Assembly (NCBI GenBank): GCA_011800805.1
Contig: MPNW01000055.1
Coordinates: 97,694 to 161,693 of the forward strand
Source: Hirudo medicinalis
Taxonomy: Eukaryota > Annelida > Clitellata > Hirudinida > Hirudinidae
Direction: 5' to 3'
Length of the DNA: 64,000 bases
Shown here: one piece after another, positions 1 to 14,410 of the stretch
How the letters are laid out: every line of letters begins with the position of its first letter
How positions within the stretch are numbered: the stretch's first letter is position 1
Made by a program: the position numbers and the translations under genes
The notes under the pieces: generated by a model
The model's input: the letters and a program-made list of their open reading frames with translations, nothing else
The model's database searches: none
What the model was told of the DNA's origin: nothing

Positions 1-1296
1 GGGGACTTCGGGCCATCCTTGGTTCAAGTTGGAGTGGTAATAAAAATTGTTTGTACTCCACGGTGAATAAACTTCGTCGTTGGCTTTCCTGGAATGTTCA
101 GTTGTAAAATCGTTGTAACAATGAACGACGCTTGTGCTGCCGTTCTCGACGGCACTCGAATCTGACGTTGACAAATTGCAGTTCATGTCGACAACGCGCA
201 TGCACGTGGTTGCGTAGGAGCTGCTGTAACTGCCGGTGCTCTTGCTGTATTCGCTTGTCGGTTGTTGGTAGTAACTTCTGATGTGAAAGTTCTGGAAAGT
301 AGGCACTTTTGTTTCGTTGCTTGAGCAGACGGGACTTGCGGCTTTGGCTGGAGGTTGACTGACAACTTCATTCGTGGTTGAAACGGGGTAAGCGGGGAAC
401 TTGGTCTCCAAATGGGGTGCGAACATGTTACCATCGGGCAGGTTGTACGAGGGAAAGGAATTTTTCGAATCTGAGATTTCAGCGTTAGAAATGAAGGGCA
501 TTTGGTAGTTAAAGTTCAAGTTTGACTCCATTGATCGAGATTCACTGTAATCCGAATAAAAACCTTCTGTAACTGTTTGACTCTGATAGCGGGCTGCCAT
601 TTGTCTTAGTCTCTCGGATGCCGGTCCTGTTTCACCTGCTTCAAGAAACAAGCTCTCGCTTTTCGAAAAGTCTTGAGACTTGTAGTAGTTGGGCAGCTCG
701 CTTCCATGCAAAGCGTGTTTTGGAAATTTTAGAGCAAAGTTGGCAAGATCGGGTGTCGAACAAGCGAGATAATTCCTCGACCCTTCGATGGGCGACCTTC
801 CAACGGGTTTGACCCTGTTGGTAGCGGTGTAAGGAATGGCAACCACCTTGCTTGATGTCGAAAACATTTGATTTCGTGAAAGTCCAACCTTGCGCACCTT
901 TTCTCCTTTTTTGCATTGTTTTATTGAATCTAGATATTCCTTCTTCATCTCCGCTCTTAGAACCTTTTTGCGTTGAATGATGCTTGGAAATCGAGCTTTA
1001 GGCTTCGAGATTTCCTGTGAGGAGGTGTTCTCCAACAGAATATCTCCGAAATGATTTTTCCTAGAAATACTTTCTGCTGGACTCGAGAATTTGCAAGTGG
1101 ATGTTTGTGAAATTATTGTGGCGCTTAATTTTGGTTTGACGACTTGAGAAGGGCTGGAACAAGACCAGCCGCAGTTGGAGCCGACGAAAGATTGGTGCAC
1201 CGGAAAGGAATTTGGAGGTGGATGACCGGACTTGTTGGAGGTTTTGTTTAGGGGATCCAGGAGGTAAATGGAGTTGCAATGCATGGCAGGTTGGAG
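1..1296 (-). CDS. Partial exon of an unrecognised Ser/Asn/Tyr-rich protein
   Basis: Reading the minus strand from 1296 down to 1 gives about 432 codons with no stop, and the frame is still open at the window edge. A splice acceptor (pyrimidine-rich run ending in CAG) lies just upstream at 1299-1297. Alternatively translation could start at the in-frame ATG at 1284; an in-frame TAA lies at 1329-1327. The product is low in hydrophobic stretches and rich in Ser, Asn, Tyr and Pro. It has one basic patch around codons 100-130 (SIIQRKKVLRAEMKKEYL then KKGEKVRKVG) that could be a nuclear signal or short helix. No family is recognised; the composition resembles a disordered regulatory protein. A 53-residue minus-strand ORF at 1504-1665 (MGIVVEEMSPDPVCLLE...) could be an upstream exon, but no good donor joins the two. 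Seen: an open frame with coding-like codon use. Inferred: a real gene. Confidence 0.55.
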
Positions 1297-1777
1297 CTGA
1301 AAATAAACGTAACATTTTACAGCGGATTATATTAAGAATCCAGCTTCCTAAATATTCGTGACAAACTTATTTCCACTGGCGCAAAAGCCGCAAATGTCCA
1401 CTAGGTGCTATAAATTCGAGAGCTCCAGAGCCATGCCATTGGCTATTATTAATAACTGGTCCACAAGTCTCCTCGCAACGACAAAATGAAGTGCCCCTAC
1501 GTACTACTGAGTCGACAGTCGATGGAAAATTTCCAACTTAATCAAGTCCATGAATTCCTTTGAAATCGAGGTGCAAGTGGCTTCGAAGTTTGCGACGAAA
1601 GGCGTGACAACACGCTCCAACAGGCACACAGGATCAGGTGACATTTCCTCAACAACTATTCCCATTCCCTAGAAGCATGAGGGCCTGAGAAATTCCTTCA
1701 AGTTCATAGGTTACATCCCTCCTTCCACCGGTGTCATCATTATCATCACCAGCGCCCACATCGCTGTCATCATAATC

Positions 1778-1959
<182 letters not shown>

Positions 1960-1996
1960 TATCGCCATCATCACCAGGAGCCTTATTTTTAACATT

Positions 1997-3598
1997 CTAT
2001 GACTCAGATCTCGTCGCCAAAATTTTCAAAAATTCTAAATTATGAACGATAATAGGAATGGAAGATGGACGATAATATCGTGCTTGCGTACTTCATCAAG
2101 AATCCTCAATTTCCAGGCCACAAATACGACTATCACTACTATAACCTCCCTCATCTGGTCAGGTTAATGAGATTATCCAATACCTTCGTCAACCAACGTG
2201 GCATGGCATCTAAAACAAATTGCAAGAGCATTTTTTCATATTTAAATATTTAAAATCAATTGTCTCGCTAATTGCAAGTAATTAATTTTTAAGTAGAAAA
2301 AGGACAATGCGAACAGGTAAGTCAGAAAAAACTAATTGCTAGGTGAACTTTCAATAATGGATGCTGGAAAATGGATCTAGACGGAGTAAAAATGCTTTGA
2401 AGAAGTGGAAATATCGAGTGACCGGAGAACAGGTGTTCCGTGGAATGCGGATGGCCGGTGTATTTCCAGCTAGGAGGCCTGGAATTAAGAAGGAAGAGCT
2501 TCAAGGCTAATTAGCGGGCATTAGTGCTTTTGTAGGGCGGCATTGACTTGTGAAGAGTTTTATTCTTGGAGTTGTTTGTAACATTGTTTGCATTTTCATC
2601 CATTATTTTTTATCATATTATTATTATTAATTAGATTATCCATTTCCATTATAATTATTTATCGATTATTATTGATAGGAATTGTTGGTCTGAATTATCT
2701 GTGGTACAATTTCTTATTTAGTCTTATGGAATAATGCGCCTGACATTGCTTGGCGAATGAGTTGAATACGAAATTGAAAGAAAATGAAATGTGAAAGTTG
2801 TCGATGTTAAAATTGATCTGCCATTTGAGACCATTAATGCGACGGGCCATTTGTAATGTGATTTATTGTAGGTTATTTAATAAATGTCAGATTATTAATT
2901 CACGAGAGGTAACGTGAATGAGATGTTGAATATTAATTAAGTGATCCCTCATCTCGTCCAATCACATGGCAAGTATATTTGCGTGCAGGTTTCGTAAAGG
3001 ATGCAAATACAACAATTTAATTACAAAATACAACAATTACAAATGCAAGTATTATGAATTACTAACAAATAATTTAAATTGTAATTGAAATGATATAAAT
3101 CATCTCAAGTTTTTTAATAAAATGATTTGCTTATTTGAAATAAAAAGGTCGGCAATTAACGATGAAAGTCGATATTTTACGATGTTCCATTTACAAAGGT
3201 GTGTTCATTTTATCATTATTGCAACAATTTGATTCATTTATTCGTAAAGATTACGTGTAATTACTCATTTAATCATTTTTTTGTAGCAAATAATTTATAA
3301 GCAACAAAACTACACCAGTATCACTAACAAGATGAAGCGAAACGATACCAATCACTGAACAACAAGAGCAGACAAGTTCTCGGGCACATATAAGCTAAAC
3401 AAATTAACATAATTTAATTAAAATTCATTAAGTAAAAGAATTGAATGTAACTCACCGGTGTTTATTCTTATGAGATCACAAAGTATGACATACTCCGTGA
3501 TGAGGTGTCGGATGTGTATCCTCTCAGAAAATCTGTGTGGCCTGACAGGAGGAATATGCTTATATAAAGCCCTGTGCTAGGTCATCCAGCAACGCTTG
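1997..3598. other. Intergenic, no gene seen
   Basis: AT-rich sequence with frequent stops in all frames. Short open frames here do not resemble proteins and lack plausible splice partners. No repeat or RNA gene was recognised. Confidence 0.6.
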
Positions 3599-3765
3599 TA
3601 AGTGGGTGAGTGGATGAGCGAATGAATGGGTGAGTGGATGGGTGAATGAATGGATGAGTGAATGAATGAATGGGTGAGTGGATGGGTGAATGAATGGATG
3701 AGTGAATGAATGGATGAGTGGATAAGTGAACGAATGAATGGGTGAGTGAATGAATGAGCGAACAT
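3599..3765. repeat. Tetranucleotide array (TGAA/TGGA/TGAG mixtures)
   Basis: About 165 bp built from four-base steps tgag, tgga and tgaa arranged in higher-order blocks of 12 to 28 bases (for example gaatggatgagtgaat). The minus-strand reading as His/Ser/Ile repeats is an artefact of the array. Confidence 0.9.
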
Positions 3766-5463
3766 ATTATCTGGGAATATCCGCTTTTAATTTTATACTT
3801 TGAAAAACCCGTTGATGGGTATTTCAGTTTTTTTTACATTTCGCCAATCAAACTCTCATAATTTTTATTCGAACAAAGAGTTTATTTCGGAATAAATTGT
3901 GATAAAATGAACTTAGACATACAGATACATACATCACTTTGTTGACAATGTTTGTCTCGATGTTGTCGCAAATGCATTTCAATAATTGGGCTTTTTACTG
4001 GCGCGCAATAAATTCGATATACACATTCACTAAACTCCAACTTCAAAACCCACTCGACCCTCACCAAAACCACAAATTCACTCATGTTATTCCAAGCATA
4101 ATTAAAATAACACTTTTTTTTTACAACCACCCCTCCTTTTGAAGCATTTCCAGGCTTCTCTTTCCATGGTTCCCCGAATATTTCCAGAGGATAATGCACG
4201 CATAACTGAACAGTTTCCGCTCTTAATTGAGCAGGTGCAAATCGAAGACGAGGGTGAAGCATTCTTCTATGGTATGTGATTAGGTGCCTGTTGACGTGGA
4301 TGAGTGGATGGATGGGTGGGTGTGGATGGGTGGGTGTGGATGGGAGGGTGTAGACGGTGGTTGGGTTGGCAGTTGGGTCTCTGTCAATACACTGTGTCAT
4401 GCATTGGGGCTGTTCAAAGACAAGACAATTCAAATTTATCTTATGTCATTTGTATTTCATTTAATTTATTAGGATTAAAGAGGCTTTTGTCTTAAATTTT
4501 AAAGTTTCTTAATGTTTAAGTCACTCACGTTAAGCTGATTGAATTCTATTAAAACATAAAGGAAACAAACTTTATGCAGTGAATGTTTTGTATATTTTGT
4601 ATGCTTGTGGATAAAAAAAAAGAACAATTTTCGTCCAACAACAAATCTCCCGACACTGAATAGCTCCATTAATGTTAACAAAAATTGCGTGGCCTCATTA
4701 CTATGAGACCATGATCATTATCATTATTCCTTAACTATAACCAACATTTTATCATAAATTATGTTAATGTGCTGACCAATACCATTACGTTGTTTTAGTC
4801 AAAAAAGATGTCATCCAATAACCTCTTATTCCGGTCAAAAACATAAACATCACGAGAATGGAAAGATCTAGGTTTCCTTAATTAGAACAGACATCATAGG
4901 GCTGGCGGGAGTCTCTAATTAACAGCGTCGTTATAATTTTGCCATGGCAGGCGTCTCTTCCAGTGGAATGGGGAAACGATGCACCTCAAATTCAAACGAA
5001 CGCGTTCATTCCACCTTACGAAGTACTGCCGTGTTTCATTTCGGACTCGCACAGGTCTACAAGTTCCAGTTCCAGTTCCAGTTTATCGGCAGACGCGATG
5101 TGGAATGGGACGCAAGTACAACTGAAAACTCATTGAAACTGCACTTTCCAGTCGGCTCGAAAATTCCAGTCGAAGCAAAAACTTCGAGACGGAAAGTTTA
5201 AGAGAGGATGAGATTTTTATGGAGGTTTGTTTACGCATCGTCCATCCACACGACTGCACGCTTCACTGGTTCTCAACTCGTTGCTAAAAACGACGCCAAG
5301 TCATCGACAAGCCATAAAATAGGAGGTGGATTGTATGTGTTTTCCTCGTGGTTGTTGTTGTCGTTCGATTGTGAAGAAGTGTTGATGGATGTTGTTGGCT
5401 GTTTGTTGGTTGTTTGTTGGCTCTTTGTAGCACCAGTTTAAGACGGGCCGAAAGATCAACGTA
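3766..5463. other. Intergenic, no gene seen; short GGGT-type repeat at 4300-4360
   Basis: Contains a small G-rich direct repeat (tgggtgggtgtgga) at about 4310-4350. Open frames near 4939-5201 on the plus strand have a tandem ttccag run (Phe-Gln or Ser-Ser when translated). They were considered as an N-terminal exon of the downstream kinase, but no CaMKK-like residues are present. Confidence 0.5.
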
Positions 5464-5561
5464 ATGCATGTTTGGTTATTACTTCATTATCAAAACCATC
5501 GACGACATCATCAAACCAATTGTCATTATCATCGCCGTCGTCGTCGTCATCGTCATCATCA

Positions 5562-5620
<59 letters not shown>

Positions 5621-5874
5621 ATCATCATCATCATCATCATTATCATCATCATCACCATCATCATCACCGTCATCATCATCGTCATCATCTTCGTCGTCGT
5701 CATCACCATCAGAACCATAATCATCACCAACATCGTCATCTCGACGGAGTTGAGATTTTACGTTGGAGCATTGAAGGCGGTACGAATGCCAATGGAAATT
5801 CAGACCTCGTCTTGGCAGAAGAAGAAGAATTTCGAACGATCCATTTGGCAGCGCAGGTCAACAAGACACGAACG

Positions 5875-5980
5875 GACCTCACACGTGCATCGACACAAAC
5901 AGACCTCACACGTGCATCGACACAAACAGACCTCACACGTGCATCGACACGAACAGACCTCACACGTTCAAGCACAAGGA
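5875..5980. repeat. 27-bp minisatellite, about four units
   Basis: Units begin gacctcacacgtgcatcgac. Two units are identical, a third differs by one base and a fourth is diverged and truncated. Because 27 is a multiple of three the surrounding frame stays open (DLTRASTQT per unit), but no splice or start evidence makes it coding. Confidence 0.85.
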
Positions 5981-6182
5981 CATGTAGGCAGACATCGAAT
6001 GAAACGCAGAAATATCTTTAATTTCTGTCCCTCTCACTAGGTGGTCATAACTTGGTATTACATGGGATGACCTGAGCAGGGGTGGATTAGGTTCGAACCA
6101 ATGGACTTGGACAATGATGATGATGATGATGGCAATGGTGGTGATGATGATGATGATGACGACGACGACGACGATGGTGATG

Positions 6183-6215
<33 letters not shown>

Positions 6216-6283
6216 GCGGTGATGCTGCTGCTGCTGATGACGATGATGATGGAAGTAGTTATGATGATGATATTCATATTCAG

Positions 6284-7926
<1,643 letters not shown>

Positions 7927-8054
7927 GTGAGTGAATCAAATGATGACTTTTAATCATTGCTATTAATTACAACGACGACGACGATGACGACGACGACGAC
8001 GATGATGATGGTTGTTGTGGTGGTGATGACGATGACGATGGCGATGTGACCTCA

Positions 8055-8078
8055 GATGATGATGATGATGATGATGAC

Positions 8079-8164
<86 letters not shown>

Positions 8165-8165
8165 C
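8055..8165. repeat. Pure (GAT)n array, left arm of an inverted pair
   Basis: About 110 bp of nearly perfect GAT. The complementary ATC array at 8250-8395 lies only about 85 bases away, so the two can base-pair as a long hairpin. An ambiguous base (n) sits at 8232 in the loop. Confidence 0.93.
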
Positions 8166-8249
8166 GATTTAACATTTCAAAAATGCTGTGAATTCATCAA
8201 ATTAGATAATCTTATGCAGACACCTTCAGCCNATCATCGTACCATTAAC

Positions 8250-8252
8250 ATT

Positions 8253-8351
<99 letters not shown>

Positions 8352-8395
8352 ATCATCATCATCAGCATCATCATCATCATCATCATAGTCGTCGT
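8250..8395. repeat. (ATC)n array, right arm of an inverted pair
   Basis: Pure ATC for about 90 bp followed by CAG/CAT mixtures (agcagcagcagcatcatc). It is complementary to the GAT array at 8055-8165. Confidence 0.93.
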
Positions 8396-8399
8396 CATA

Positions 8400-9589
8400 G
8401 CCTCCAATGATACTAATCCACACTTCAACCGATACTCAAAATGATTCAATTTGAACCTTGCATGAGTTCATCCACAAACCTGCTCAGTTTAAGTCAATTT
8501 CCGTTCATTGACGCGTTCATACGCGGTGCCAGGCAGACGATAAAGCAAACAAATTGATTTGGGCGGGAATTGGATTGATTTCGGGCGGACTTGGTTACAA
8601 TCGGTATCTCACGCCTCAGCAAGGAGGAGGAGGCAGACTTCAGTGCTCGTGGCAGGTTCTTGTCTCAAGAAATTATCTCCGTGATGGTCGAACACGTTCG
8701 AAAGCTTTTCAGACACGATCCATGAAATGATCCTGGTCGGGATTGTCATTAAAAATCTGAAATAAAGTTGTATCTCTAAAAGCTATTTATTTTATGAAAT
8801 ACAATATCAATAATACAACTTTGAAAATATTTATATTTCTCCTTAGAAGGTGTGGACTCAAATGAGCGTGATTTTATTTGCGGTCGAGATAGGATATGCT
8901 ATCAGTTACTTGCCTCACCCCTGTGCACAATCGCCCTCAGCGACGAAGCCTCCACTGACTACGACGACGACGACGAAATAGGAGATGTCCGGTCTGACAA
9001 GGTAGCGTAACACTCGGGCGCTTCTGTTCACTCGACTGTGTCACTGATCGGGCGTGCAAAACGAAATTGAATGGAGAGTGAAATATTCCTCCTCGTGGGG
9101 CGGTTGTTTCTCAACTGGTGACCAGGTGCCCGTCCGCTTCCTTAAATTAAGCGCCATGCCGGATGTCACGGTTGAAATATTTCCACCGGCCCGTATTATC
9201 GCTCACACGTTATCGACCCGTTTCGGGAGCTGACGACGAGAATGCTCAAGTTGAGATTTACGAGAGAAATGGTTGTGAATCGCTGCTTTGAAACAGTCGA
9301 TGCTGTTTGTTTCATGACATTAATAAGAGGTGAGGTGGAGGCAAATAGCGGTCGCCGGTGGTGGTGATGGCGGTGGTTGTGGTGGTTGAAGCAGTTGGTC
9401 GCAGAGGGGACTTGTTGTTGAGCACACAAAGAGAATGATTGTAGTGTATACGAGCCTGGGGAGGAAATTCGATTGGATTATAAAGCAACTTCATACGCTC
9501 GACACTCAAGTGTCTCATTTGTTTATTGGATGGGGTGGACATCTTCAACTCAGCTGCTGCCTTAGTTTGCAGACGTTTTGAAATTATTA
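8400..9589. other. No identified gene
   Basis: Open plus-strand stretches at about 8510-8730 and 8940-9005 (the latter ending in an acidic run DYDDDDEIGDV next to a GT) were examined as candidate exons for the missing part of CAMKK. They show no kinase motifs. Confidence 0.5.
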
Positions 9590-9952
<363 letters not shown>

Positions 9953-12900
9953 ATTTATTTAAGTTATTATTCGAGATATTATTTTAAACCTTTTGAGAAT
10001 CATGATTTTTCATTTATGTATTTTAACGCTACTCATAAAATTCATGTTGATCTCAATGAAAATTTGATTTCATCTCTCAGGACCCAAGTTCGACCCAAGC
10101 TTTAAACTCCTACTTGAAGTTCCCCCATAGAGTGGGCAGGTTACATTATTCTCGGGAAGGGCAGCGTACCCCCGTGTGGTCAGAACAGACGATCCACGTA
10201 CCTTCATGTCGGAAGCCCGCGATTCTGCTGAGCAATAAAGCCGCGTTTTCATAACAAACCATTAATCATTTTCCTATTTCATACATTTAGAGCACATACA
10301 CACTGAACAGATGGATTTTGTGATCGTGTTTCCCGTGAGAATCTGTAACTTGTTTGCTGGGATGTATTAATTGTACGTTCGATTATCTGCATTTTTTTAG
10401 TCGAAGTTAAAATTGTTCAGTCTCTAGTGAATGCATTTAAATGTGGTGTTCAAGTGTTGTGTGCGTGTCTTGCTGAGCTCCATGAAATTTCTTCGACGAA
10501 GGGCTTTATAAACTTTTTAAGTGTGTGCTCTCCTCGTCGTCAGGAGGCAATCTCTTTTATGAGCGATTGTTTTTGAGGGGAACATCATATCTCACGTATT
10601 TATTGTAACCAACAACTATTGTCTTTCTCTTATATTTGTTTTTATCGTCTGTTTACGACGAACATTACGCAGATATGGCTCAAATTATTGGGTCATATTC
10701 AGACCAATATAATCCCAGCAAGCGAGAGTGTACAACACGCTTTCTTCGACTTGTCCCCTAATTGCCACTCACTGACTTCTGCTTGCAGTTTTTCCGATGA
10801 GACTGTTTTAAAATCTCATTTCAGATGGATTGAAAAAAGAGACGGATGAAGGAGACTGGTGGAATGTTTTTTTTTTATAATTTTTGCAAGCCGATAATTA
10901 AAATCACTTGCTTAAAATTGAATTCGTATTTAATAATTTTATTTATCATTTCATATTTATTTATATTATCAAACATAGCGAACCGGAGCACGCTGAGAAA
11001 AACAAAATTATTGTCCATACATGAGATTGATCAAGCATTGATTGAAGCTCAATACATCTTGTCTTTCATGCGGGTCTCCTCCATTTACGTCTCGGAGATT
11101 TATCACCGCTGGGAATCTAAAAATGAATTTTTTATCTCCTGACATTTAGGAGAAAATTCGCTTTTCGAGTTTAAATCAAAATTTCCAAGCAAAGGTTTGC
11201 TTCGATTTGAAACTTTCCAACTACAAACATAAACATCCAGAATAGGTATTGCCTTCGTGGCATCAAGCACACGCAAGTTGTCCCTTGTCTTGCTGGTCTG
11301 GTTTTCCAATTTCGTCAAACTTTGTGACGCGCAGAATTTGATTCGTTCGGCTTGTTTTTTGTTGTTGTTTCTTTTATTTTTTAGTAATGTCAAAAGATAT
11401 TTTTGATTTTGATTGAAACATCCAGCTAACTCAAAAATTCCTCTCAAATTTAAGTTCTTCCTGACCGTGGATTGCATCCAGGGCCACCCAAAAAGCATCG
11501 ATTTCTCCCCTGAAATTCTCCCCAGTGATGGTGGAAGAGAATTGAGGAGTATCTGAATCAATAACTATGACGTGTCTGAGGAGATACGTTGTTTTGTAGC
11601 TCATGAAAAATGGAAACAAGCCGTGTGATTGATAGGAACGATGATTCAATAACCAGTTTCAATGGAGCAGATTGATAGTCTTATTGGTCCCACGCCGTAA
11701 CAAGACAGATCGGTTTAATAAAACTAAAAACACTTCGGCCGAAAAGAAAAAAAAGTTTAGCCAGCAAATCAAATAAGGAAGCATCTTGCCCGGACAAACC
11801 GAGCCTAAACGAAAGTATATTATGTAGAAATTAATCAATAAAATGCAGATAAAGCTCTTTTAACGCGTCAATCTTCGGAGAACACGAGGCCTTATTGAAG
11901 TTTTCGCTCCATTTTTCCGGCGGATTGTTACATGGAAGAATAAGGAGGGCCCTTCTCCGCACGCAATAATGTATTCTCGGCGAATGCGTAATTAAGCAAT
12001 AAATCAAAAGAAGCCCGCTTGTCAATTTATGCATCCCAATTATTGCGTTAGTGTGACGTGGAGATAAATGGTGTTACACGGACGATTGGATGAATGGATG
12101 GTCGAAAAAAAACTGATCGAGGAAAAGAAGAAGCTCGAGTAAACGCCAGACTGGAAAGCCTTGTAAATGGAAGATGGAAAGAACGGATTAGTGAGAAAAG
12201 AAAGGGATGGATGGAGAGCGGATGAACATATAACATCCAACATGAAAACATAAAACAGAACTATACGGTCTTTTTATTGCGGACAATTTCAAAAGACACT
12301 AAATATGCTCCCTCTCGGCTTTAGTATCACGGATTACTATTCGTCAGACAGCAACCTCTTGAAAGCTTTCTCAATAGAAGCTGATCACACGAGAGATAAA
12401 AACAGCTTTTCTCTCACTTCCACTAGTGTCCCAAGACTAATTAATTTGCCCGAATAAAATTGATTATCACTCAGTGATGAAAAATGGCTTAATGAACGGC
12501 GCTAGAAGCTTTATTGTGCTAAAAAAAATTGGTAACCTGTGTAATGTAACCTACACGTACTCTTAGAAGAGGGAGGGTTGAGGCAAAGATTTATCTACTT
12601 TCAACTGGAGAGTCACATTACATTTCCTTCCATCAATTCCACGTTTGATCGTTCATCCGCGAGTCTTGTCGTTTGTCTCCGGCCGCACTCTGCTCGGCAG
12701 CCTCTCATGTGCGATGGACGGAACAGTCGCTCGTCGAGATGCTTTTGAAAAGTTGCCATCAATTGTCCGATGCTCTCCGGCTATTCTCGAAGAAAGGTGG
12801 AATGTTTGTTTGGCCGGAAACGTGGCAAAGGAAAAACCTCTCTTCAAGTTCGCCTGCAATAAACTCGCCGCGGAACCCGTGCAGTGTATCAATTTTCCGG

Positions 12901-14400
12901 CGTGGTTCACTAGAAAGGCTCGCACAAGAACAAACAATTCTACGCTTGGTGAATTCAAGGATTTTTTATCACCGGACTCATACTTCTCATAAAACTTCTC
13001 GCTGATTAACTTTTTGAACGATATATTCTCGGAATTATTCCGGGGTCGTTTTGTCTCATTCTCGCATCTTAAGATGGCGCTGGCAGACGATTGTTTGTAC
13101 TGCGTTAAAATGCTTGAATTTAAAATGTTCTTCGAAAAAACGAGTTATTCCAGCAATCTTTCCAAGCGCCCGGATTGGATCACCGACAATTCGTGAGGGA
13201 AACAATTTTCCTCGTGAATTCATCACGATAAACCAAGCACTGGTTTCTCTGTTTGGTCAGCTGTTTCCGATTTATTGCTCAAAATTGAATTAATATTCTA
13301 ATACGGGTACGCACGCGTTCCTTTCCGAATTTCTTTCGATTTCTTTTCAAATATCTTCCTCTTTAAAATAACCTTCGAAGTTCCAAACTGTCTCGTTAAG
13401 CAATTAGCGAATGGAGTGAAGCAACTAGTTCATTTTAAAAGATGTTCTTTAAAGAAGAAACTCAAAGCTGTAAATATATTTTATAAGTTTGCCATACGTT
13501 GAAAAACGTGCATGTTCTCCGTATGGGGCAGTTCCTCTTAAATCTCCGTCGTTGATAGTGGACGTCTTGTTACGATCTGATTGACTGTCTCCAGCTCAGC
13601 TCAAGCTTTGTTTTGGATCTGGCAATTTACTGATTCGGTTTCCTTGAACTCTTGAAATGCAAATAGTGTTTATTGAATTCCACGAAGTACGATCATTCCC
13701 ACTTGAACAAAACTCTTCTAATTGCCTGGTCATGTTAAATTATCCTTCATAATTATGAGGTATACAAAATCAATCATATCAATCAGTCAATTACAAAAAT
13801 TACATTTTTCTATTATATTCAGGGTTTTTTTTTTCAACTAGAAATGTTTCCTGTTGTTTCTCAGGTATTATGAAGGATTTAGGTTTTGTTAGGTCTCAAA
13901 AATGGAGTAACTTATTTTTATTAATGTACCTTAGGCATTCAAATCAATCATAGTTTGGATAAGTGATCTTATTATCACCATGGTCATCAATACTAAAAAG
14001 TAAGTTGAATCTAATCGCTACCTAAGCTTGTAATTGAGTTGTGAGGAACTCTTCAAATAAAACACCGCATATTTTGGTTTTCTTCCAATATCCCTATGAG
14101 GGAGTTATGCGAGATTTTGTAATCGAGGGGTGCCAACCAAGAGCCAGGGGTGTACCTCCCCCCATTGAAACTTCACCGGCCAATGACCAAGTGGCCCCTG
14201 AGTGTTGGCTTTTATTTTGCATGTCCAAGCACAACTGGTACATTAAAACTAGCAAGTGATAATGTAAATACAGACACTATCCTTGCAATGTACAGTATGT
14301 AAATCACAAATTCATCAGATACAATCGAAATTTGTTTTTAAATAGGTGAAGCGATACGGTAGATTTAATAATCACAGGAATATTTGAATATAAACGTGGT
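9953..14400. other. Intergenic, no recognised gene
   Basis: Several medium open frames exist (minus 11103-11561, 152 codons; three mutually overlapping frames at 12645-13005) but none resembles a known family. At 10081-10251 a plus-strand frame preceded by a good acceptor (tctctcag) stays open for 56 codons to a TAA, with an AATAAA inside; it could be a terminal exon of an unidentified gene. No repeats of known class were identified. Confidence 0.45.
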
Positions 14401-14410
14401 CCAGAGCATT

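Noticed and set aside
3577..3765. CRISPR-like or coding repeat
   Set aside because: Simple tetranucleotide array with no spacers; the genome is eukaryotic.
4939..5201. Candidate N-terminal exon of CAMKK
   Set aside because: Two alternative frames are open but neither contains CaMKK-like residues, and a ttccag tandem repeat explains part of the openness.
8510..9005. Candidate continuation exons of CAMKK
   Set aside because: Open stretches lack HRD, DFG or any C-lobe motif, and the phase-2 join from 7926 does not give kinase sequence.
11103..11561. 152-codon minus-strand ORF
   Set aside because: No recognised domain. Low-complexity Lys/Asn runs and AT richness make it compatible with chance; kept only as an unresolved open frame.
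12645..13005. Three overlapping open frames (two plus, one minus), each over 100 codons
   Set aside because: They are mutually exclusive readings of one moderately GC-rich stretch, have no recognised similarity, and no splice context favours one of them.
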